Source of the DNA: Lachnospiraceae bacterium | GTDB taxonomy: Bacteria > Bacillota_A > Clostridia > Lachnospirales > Lachnospiraceae | Direction of reading: 5' to 3' | Length of the DNA: 45,536 nt | Assembly: GCA_024683935.1 (NCBI GenBank) | Contig: JAIKXV010000096.1 | Location: 1 to 45,536 of the forward strand | Part shown: positions 40,171 through 45,536 of the stretch, piece by piece | Layout: every line of letters begins with the position of its first letter | Numbering within the stretch: the first letter of the stretch is position 1 | Notes under the pieces: model-generated | Told to the model about the DNA's origin: nothing | Database searches by the model: none | What the model saw: the letters and a program-made list of their open reading frames with translations, nothing else | Program-made: the position numbers and the translations under genes

Positions 40171-42972
40171 TCACGAATCCTGCAAAAGACTGACAACCCC
40201 GTCATAATCAAAATTACCCGCAGCGTTCTTTATCTTTGAAAAGAGCTCCGCATCCTGCTCCGGTATGCTGTATGCCTCCATATCGGAGATGATCCTCTCA
40301 ATTTCATAGCTGTCCATATCGTCTGCTGCTGTCCGGATCTCACCGTAAACCCTCTTCATAAGCTCAGGGCCGGCTACGGGTTTCTTCTCTGCCGTCCTCT
40401 TTTCTTTATCGAATATCTCTGACAGGACCGGCTTGAATTTCAGGTGATCCTCACGGAAACTCGGATAATGTTTGATGATATAATCCCTGTCTCCGCTCTT
40501 TCCGGCATCCTCCAGCCTCTGCGCTTCATCACCCAGGACCTCCGCTCCGATTATCCGTGCCGAGCTCTTCAGGGCGTGTACCTTTACTGCGAATCCCTTC
40601 CAGTCCTCTTTCCCGTACAGCTTCTCGATATCACCCGAAACCTCATCTATTGATTCATGGAAGATCCGGAGCATGCCTTTGTAGCTGCCGACGGATCCGC
40701 TGTTCTGCAGTCCCTTTTGCCAGTTAATATAGGGACATTCCTTCAGGGCTTTCGGGAGATCTCCTTCATCGGTCCGATCCTCTTCCGCGGGCTCCTCCGT
40801 CCTGCTCATGGAAACCTTATCCCCCGGCAGATACCTGATCAGCAGGTCTTCCAGTTTTTCTGCTTCAACCGGCTTTGAGAGATAATCATTAAAGCCCACC
40901 GAAATGTATTCCTGTCTGGCTCCGCTAATGGCATTGGCCGTTAAGCAGATAACCGGAGTGTCCGTATTCAGACATTTCTCATCCGCCTTCATTTCCCGGA
41001 GGGTCTCTATGCCGTCCTTATTCGGCATCATATGGTCAAGGAATATGATATCATATTTCCTTCTCTCGCTTAAGGAGATCGCTTCATCTCCGCTTGTCGC
41101 CGTCTCGGTCTTAATAAGGGTCTTTTTCACTAAATTCTGAAATACCTTGAGATTCATCATGTTATCGTCCACCACCAGGACGGAAGCATCCGGTGCCGTA
41201 AGCTTCTCATGGTATTTCTCATGATTGATGATATCTTTATGTGAAGCCTGCTTGTAATCGCCAAGGGGCACCCAGTCCACAACTCCCTGCTCCAGCAGGA
41301 ATGAAAAGACGGAACCCTGTCCGTAAACGCTTCCCACGCTGAGTTCGGAGCCCATGAGGTTCAGCAGGTTCATGGATATGCTCATGCCGAGGCCGGTGCC
41401 TTCCACATTTCTGTTCCGGGTTTCCTCTATCCTCTCGAATTTGCTGAAGAGCTTATGCATATCCTCTTCTTTGATACCTATTCCGGTATCAATGACCGCA
41501 ACCTTCAGGATCATCTTTTCCTTTGCCTGCCCTATATGACCGCAGCCTATCCTGAAGGTAACGCCGCCCTTTTCCGTATATTTCACCGCATTGGTCAGCA
41601 TGTTTGTGATGATCTGTTTTATCCTCACCTCATCACCGTGAAGATATCTCGGGGTTTCGGGGTCAAATTCCAGCTTCAGCGACAGGTTCTTTTCCTCTGC
41701 CCTGACAGAGATCATATTTACCAGATCATTTATAAGGGAAGCCAGGTCGTAATCAACCGGATTGATGGACAGTTTCCCCGCTTCTATCTTTGAGAAGTCC
41801 AGAACATCATTTACGAGATTCAGAAGAGTATTTCCCGCGGTCTTTACGTTTTCCGCATATACCAGGATCTCCCTGTCCTCGCTTTCCCGGAGTATCATCT
41901 CGTTCATGCCGAGAACCGCGTTAATGGGCGTTCGTATTTCATGGGACATATTCGAAAGAAAAGCCGACTTTGCCTCATTGGCGGCCATGGCCTGCTCGCT
42001 TCTGATATTGGATTCCATTGCTTCCCGGATCTTTAGCTCCGACCTTCTGATAAGGATAAGGAAGGCGCCAAGGATGATAATGGAAGAGATGATAGTAATC
42101 AGAAGCGGTATACGGAGCTGTGAAAACTCTTCGGTGGCGTCAATCACTGCCACGCAGGTCCACCCATGTTCCAGAGGCATGACATATACCATATAGTCTC
42201 TGCCGCCGTGATCTAAATATGCATATCCGCTTTCGGAGGTTCCGATTATATTCGATATGGCTTTGGAAAGCCGGTCCGTCCCGCTGCTGATATCTGTTCC
42301 TATTAGGGATTTATCCGAATGGGCGATGACCTGGCCGCCTTCATTTATAATATATTCTGCATAGGAAATGCCGTCATGTACGTGTTCCTCTATGATCTGC
42401 TGGAACCTGTCCATCTTCAGGTCGATAGCCACAACGCTTTCCCCGTCTGCCAGAGTCCTGACAATGGTTATGCTGCTTTCTCCGGTCTCCATGTCCACGT
42501 AGGGATCGACTATCACCAGATTGCCGCGTCCCTTTTTCGCCTCTAAATACCAGGGTCTGGTAGTGGGGTCATATCCGGCATCCGGAACCCAGCCCGCGCC
42601 GTCCAGATATTCGCCGTTGATATATGCGTAAATACCGGTAGTATCCACAACCCGGGAATCCAGAACCGCGCTCGTCTCATAGGTGATATAGTCCAGCATA
42701 TCCTGCAGGGAGCGGTTCTCTTTCAGCATGTTATCAAGGGAATAGCCCGTCAGCCGGAGCACATCCACTCCGGACATCAGGTTCTTATCTATCTGATAGG
42801 CTGATTCAATGGCATTGATCCTGCCGTGATCTATGATATCGTTCTTGGTTGCGATATAGAGATTTCTGTAATAGATGGAAACAACGCAGACAAAAAACAC
42901 TATGATCAGGATATACAAAACCTGTCGAAGCGGTGAAGAGCTTCCTTTGAATCTCTGTTCTCTGTGTTCCAT
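40171..42972 (-). CDS. Membrane hybrid histidine kinase with dCache sensor
   Basis: 933 residues. Helix 1 is at about 17-35, the extracellular dCache domain at about 40-285 (contains TTRPWYLEAKK, DPYVDMETGESSITIVR and SLIGTDIS), and helix 2 at about 289-308. There is no HAMP domain. HisKA has His344 in [12 protein letters not shown], followed by HATPase (DTGIGI, GTGLGM), a receiver with Asp646 and HPt with His799. dCache domains bind small ligands such as amino acids or amines; the ligand cannot be named. From HisKA onward it is a close paralogue of the neighbouring hydrogenase-like kinase. It is the first gene of the four-gene operon. Confidence 0.94.
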   Translation of the reverse strand: MEHREQRFKGSSSPLRQVLYILIIVFFVCVVSIYYRNLYIATKNDIIDHGRINAIESAYQIDKNLMSGVDVLRLTGYSLDNMLKENRSLQDMLDYITYETSAVLDSRVVDTTGIYAYINGEYLDGAGWVPDAGYDPTTRPWYLEAKKGRGNLVIVDPYVDMETGESSITIVRTLADGESVVAIDLKMDRFQQIIEEHVHDGISYAEYIINEGGQVIAHSDKSLIGTDISSGTDRLSKAISNIIGTSESGYAYLDHGGRDYMVYVMPLEHGWTCVAVIDATEEFSQLRIPLLITIISSIIILGAFLILIRRSELKIREAMESNIRSEQAMAANEAKSAFLSNMSHEIRTPINAVLGMNEMILRESEDREILVYAENVKTAGNTLLNLVNDVLDFSKIEAGKLSINPVDYDLASLINDLVNMISVRAEEKNLSLKLEFDPETPRYLHGDEVRIKQIITNMLTNAVKYTEKGGVTFRIGCGHIGQAKEKMILKVAVIDTGIGIKEEDMHKLFSKFERIEETRNRNVEGTGLGMSISMNLLNLMGSELSVGSVYGQGSVFSFLLEQGVVDWVPLGDYKQASHKDIINHEKYHEKLTAPDASVLVVDDNMMNLKVFQNLVKKTLIKTETATSGDEAISLSERRKYDIIFLDHMMPNKDGIETLREMKADEKCLNTDTPVICLTANAISGARQEYISVGFNDYLSKPVEAEKLEDLLIRYLPGDKVSMSRTEEPAEEDRTDEGDLPKALKECPYINWQKGLQNSGSVGSYKGMLRIFHESIDEVSGDIEKLYGKEDWKGFAVKVHALKSSARIIGAEVLGDEAQRLEDAGKSGDRDYIIKHYPSFREDHLKFKPVLSEIFDKEKRTAEKKPVAGPELMKRVYGEIRTAADDMDSYEIERIISDMEAYSIPEQDAELFSKIKNAAGNFDYDGVVSLLQDS

Positions 42973-43284
42973 GCCGCGTGAATTCCCCCGAAAGAGTACC
43001 TATGTTCGTATATTATACTATATTATTAAGCTTTTCGGGTAGATTTTTTGTCGGTTTTGTAGTGTTTTCCCTCAATAGTTAAGCGCCAGCGGTACATCCA
43101 TATCCGTAATGATAAATCTTACCATGAATGGATATCCACTCAGGCGCTTCATGAGCTGTGTCTGAAAATACGTCGTGTCAGATTATTCAGGGATCTTGGC
43201 GCAGCGCTTTGTTTTAAGAGGATTGTTAGTCAGTAAGAACAGCAGGTTTGATTGTTTATACTGCCTGTTCTTACTGATAGTATT
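42973..43284. other. Gene-free 312-bp stretch with two long inverted repeats
   Basis: No coding frame with support. A TATAAT for the kinase operon lies at 43012-43017 (minus). An extended imperfect hairpin spans 43081-43149: AAGCGCC/GGCGCTT ends, an ATATCC/GGATAT inner stem and a GTAA/TTAC tip. A second, 13-bp perfect inverted repeat is TCAGTAAGAACAG (43230-43242) with its inverse at 43265-43277; it lacks a good U-tract in either direction. It could be a structured RNA, a palindromic repeat family or the 3' region of the lemA transcript. Confidence 0.5.
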
Positions 43285-43848
43285 TTACAGATCCACGTCG
43301 GGAACTTGTTCTGCGCCTTCTGCCGCTTCGAACAATTCCGCTTTTTCAAACCCGAACATATTGGCAAAGAAGACTCCGGGGAACATCTTTATGGCCTTAT
43401 TATATGAAGCAGCCGCCTCATTATAATTCTGTCTGGCGTATGAGATCCTGTTCTCCGTTCCGGCGAGCTCGTCCATCAGACCCACGTAAACAGTATCTGA
43501 CTTTAATTCCGGATAGCTTTCCGCTACCGCGATCAGCTTATTAAGCGCACTGCTGACCTCTTCGTTGGCCTCCGACTTTTCGGCCATGGTTCCTGCAGCC
43601 ATGAGTTTTTCTCTCGCTTCGTTTACCTCCGCGAATACTTCCGTCTCATGATCCGTAAAGCTCTTCACGGTCTTTACGAGATTCGGAATGAGATCTGCCC
43701 TTCGCTGCAGCTGTGTATCTATATTTGCTGCCTGTTCTTCAACTGCCGTCTGTTTGCTTACCAGGGAATTATATCCCCCGACAAAAAACATGATGATCAC
43801 GACAATAATACCGACTACTGCAAGCAGCACTGCTGTTCCTTTGTTCAT
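43285..43848 (-). CDS. lemA: LemA-family membrane protein
   Basis: 187 residues. One N-terminal transmembrane helix (about 4-25), then a long helical bundle with the LemA signatures FVGGYNSLVSKQTAVEEQAANIDTQLQRRADLIPNLVKTVK and a C-terminal NMFGFEKAELFEAA. The true start is the ATG at 43846-43848 with AGGAGG five bases upstream; an upstream in-frame ATG has no such site. The role of LemA is not firmly known; it is often linked to membrane-associated proteases or envelope stress. It stands alone here. Confidence 0.93.
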   Translation of the reverse strand: MNKGTAVLLAVVGIIVVIIMFFVGGYNSLVSKQTAVEEQAANIDTQLQRRADLIPNLVKTVKSFTDHETEVFAEVNEAREKLMAAGTMAEKSEANEEVSSALNKLIAVAESYPELKSDTVYVGLMDELAGTENRISYARQNYNEAAASYNKAIKMFPGVFFANMFGFEKAELFEAAEGAEQVPDVDL

Positions 43849-43949
43849 CTTAACCTCCTGTTGGCCTTTGACCGCCGTGACCATTTTACCATATAAAACC
43901 GGATTTGATCCCGTATTTTAAATATTCGGATTTTTCTGCATCCGGCGGG

Positions 43950-44531
43950 TCAGTTAAACAATGACTGCTGTTCATATTCCTGGCTTCTGCATAATTCCGG
44001 CATGTCCCTTTTTAAGAATAACTTTGTCATGCTGCTGTCATGTATCCAGTTTCCAATCTGGCCTCTGTCGATGATAAGCGGCATTCTGTCATGGACAGGC
44101 TTCATGACTGCATTTGCAGCGGTTGTAAGCATAGTAAATCGCGGCCCGTCATCTTCAAAGCGGTACAATCCGCCAAGGTAGATGATCCCGGACCCCGGAA
44201 GGCTGAATGTCACCTTTTCTTTATTTTTATTCCACTCAAAGAAACGAACCGCAGGGATTACGCATCTGCGGTTTTGAAGGCTTTCCCGGAACATGGGCTT
44301 TTCATCTGCGCCCTCAGAACGGGCGTTGAAAACCACTCCTTTTTTATCACGTCCCGAAAAGCCCCACTTCATCCCTTCGCAGTACAATTCGTCCTTCCGG
44401 CCCGCTATTACCGGAGCCGACTCCGTGGGCGATATCTCGCGGGATTCAACTAAAAGATCCTTATCAACAGTCCTCACGATCTGATATACTTCGTCCATCA
44501 TGTAACTGCTTACTTCATATCTGGCACACAT
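43950..44531 (-). CDS. SRAP-domain abasic-site protein (YedK/HMCES family)
   Basis: 193 residues. The invariant Cys2 follows the initiator Met (MCARY), ready to form the DNA-protein crosslink with an abasic site in single-stranded DNA. The remaining family residues are NARSEGADEKP, the Glu in RCVIPAVRFFEW and the His in KPVHDRMPLI. It protects abasic sites during replication. MCGRY is more usual than MCARY. It has GAGGGA upstream and is a single gene; no SOS box was identified. Confidence 0.93.
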   Translation of the reverse strand: MCARYEVSSYMMDEVYQIVRTVDKDLLVESREISPTESAPVIAGRKDELYCEGMKWGFSGRDKKGVVFNARSEGADEKPMFRESLQNRRCVIPAVRFFEWNKNKEKVTFSLPGSGIIYLGGLYRFEDDGPRFTMLTTAANAVMKPVHDRMPLIIDRGQIGNWIHDSSMTKLFLKRDMPELCRSQEYEQQSLFN

Positions 44532-44599
44532 AACTTATCCCTCAGCACATTCCGTATTTACTCTCCGGTTTCGGTGATGAAACACGATTGCACTTTTGA

Positions 44600-44941
44600 T
44601 CAGTATCCTATCAATTCCGGCACAACGGCAAAGAAGACCAGATCCTCGGGACCGTTATTTATCATTGAATGGCTGTGTCCCTTGGGACAATAGTGGCATT
44701 CTCCGGCACCGGCCTTCTCACCCGGCTTATCATCATAAATAAAATCGGCTTTTCCACTGATAATATAAATAACCTCGCTGCTCGTAACATGCTTATGCAA
44801 GCCTACGGAGGATCCGGGTTTCAGCCTGCCGTACAGGATCTTTCCGTTTACATCTGTATGCATTTTGGCGATAAGCTCACCTTCCCCGTCCTTAAATCTC
44901 GGTAATATCTGCTCTGTCATATTCTTAAAGTCTATGATCAT
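44600..44941 (-). CDS. Small cupin-domain protein
   Basis: 113 residues, one cupin barrel. Metal-binding-type residues appear in VGLHKHVTSSEVIYIISGKADF (His, His, Glu) and CPKGHSHSMIN (His). Such one-domain cupins bind a metal and may be isomerases, dioxygenases or sensors; function cannot be decided here. GAGGTG precedes the ATG. No clear partner gene is adjacent. Confidence 0.88.
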   Translation of the reverse strand: MIIDFKNMTEQILPRFKDGEGELIAKMHTDVNGKILYGRLKPGSSVGLHKHVTSSEVIYIISGKADFIYDDKPGEKAGAGECHYCPKGHSHSMINNGPEDLVFFAVVPELIGY

Positions 44942-45100
44942 TTCAGCACCTCAAACCTTTCAAATAGTCCCATCCTGATGATGTCTACAGTAGATTTTAT
45001 TATGCCTTTCCCTTTTCGACAACATTCAATTGCCCCACCCATACAGATTTTAAGTAATTGGGCGGGCTAATAGCTATGCAGCGAAAAGTCTGATGTGTAT

Positions 45101-45535
45101 TTACTGTACTTTTATGGTTATCTTGTATTTCTTGTTCAGGTACAGGTAACGGACTTTGATGCTGTCCGTCTGCCTTGGATCTATGTAGAGGTTGTTGCCT
45201 GAGATCGTGGCCTGGGCGTACTTCTGCTTCCGGATGGTGAGTTCTCCGGCATCTATGTCCGTGCCGAAAAGATCCTTTATGGTCTTAACCGCTTTTCTGC
45301 CGCCTTTACTCATGTGCTTTGCATTTTCCCTGGCTTTCGGTTTCTGGACTATAAAAGTGATGGTGTAGGTTACTCCGTCCTCCATTGTAAGGGTGAGGCT
45401 TCCGTCCCTCTTGCAGGTGATCTTCGGTTTCAAAGTCTTCTTATTAACCCTGACCTTTATCCCGCCGGTGGTCTTTACTGCCTTCCTGTCCTTCAGCTTT
45501 TTCCTGGTGGTGAACTTACTGCCCTTTATGACTGT
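45101..45535 (-). CDS. C-terminal part of a probable cell-surface protein (partial)
   Basis: 144 residues to the stop; the reading frame stays open to the right window edge, so the TTG at 45433 is not the real start. The sequence is very Lys-rich and beta-strand-like (GSKFTTRKKLKDRKAVKTTGG, read in parts; SGNNLYIDPRQTDSIKVRYLYLNKKYKITIKV at the end). It has the look of the C-terminal Ig-like or carbohydrate/wall-binding modules of secreted Lachnospiraceae proteins. No sortase motif is at the C-terminus. No family is named with certainty. Confidence 0.6.
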   Translation of the reverse strand, partial: TVIKGSKFTTRKKLKDRKAVKTTGGIKVRVNKKTLKPKITCKRDGSLTLTMEDGVTYTITFIVQKPKARENAKHMSKGGRKAVKTIKDLFGTDIDAGELTIRKQKYAQATISGNNLYIDPRQTDSIKVRYLYLNKKYKITIKVQ

Positions 45536-45536
45536 C

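Noticed and set aside
44942..45100. Weak inverted repeat between the cupin gene and the partial surface protein
   Set aside because: The arms (TTGCCCC... and ...TTGGGCGGGC) do not pair well and no U-tract follows.

Overview
The window looks like a chromosome segment of a motile Gram-positive anaerobe of the Clostridia, most likely a Lachnospiraceae member. The reasons are a FabK/FabT type fatty-acid locus, SigD (sigma-28) type flagellin promoters, a Tad pilus locus without a secretin and with a Flp1-like pilin, ECF vitamin transporters, an eight-Cys ferredoxin/hydrogenase-like kinase and strong AGGAGG ribosome-binding sites. No phage, insertion sequence, CRISPR array, rRNA or tRNA was recognised. 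Almost everything lies on the minus strand.

Layout. 1-4826 (minus): Tad/type IVc pilus operon read in the order prepilin peptidase, TadZ-like protein, TadA ATPase, TadB, TadC, Flp-type pilin (cut by the window start). 4998-6297: upp and a secreted CAP-domain protein preceded by its own promoter and a c-di-GMP-I riboswitch. 6304-12012: flagellar late-gene block (FliS, flagellin, a 1050-residue protein with a FliK-like end, a 148-residue unknown), with SigD-type promoter elements. 12040-16562: branching enzyme GlgB coupled to a TPR/degenerate-AAA protein. 16588-24942: housekeeping genes (rsmA, tatD, an ECF S component, a UDP-sugar pyrophosphorylase, an SPFH/zinc-ribbon protein, folC, folT, a lipoprotein and a Cof-type HAD phosphatase). 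25032-26448 (plus): a membrane GGDEF protein and a small zinc-ribbon protein.

26453-34395 (minus): one fatty-acid synthesis operon, acpP-accD-accA-fabH-fabK-fabD-fabG-fabF-fabZ-fabT. It has a 45-bp near-perfect palindrome at its promoter that is the obvious candidate operator for the terminal FabT-like repressor. accB and accC are not in the window.

34399-42972 (minus): a four-gene signalling operon containing a dCache hybrid kinase, a lone receiver, a hybrid kinase whose sensor is an [FeFe]-hydrogenase-like iron-sulfur module, and an MCP-like protein. The two kinases share a paralogous HisKA-HATPase-REC-HPt half but have different sensors, and no DNA-binding output gene is present. This is the best candidate for an under-described system. 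42973-43284 is a 312-bp gene-free stretch with two hairpin-forming inverted repeats. 43285-45535 holds LemA, an SRAP (YedK/HMCES) protein, a cupin and the C-terminal part of a probable surface protein cut by the window end.

The theme linking several parts is surface behaviour: Tad pilus, flagella, an MCP-like protein, a diguanylate cyclase and a c-di-GMP riboswitch on a secreted CAP protein. Limits: all family calls come from reading motifs by eye, and no database or structure search was run.
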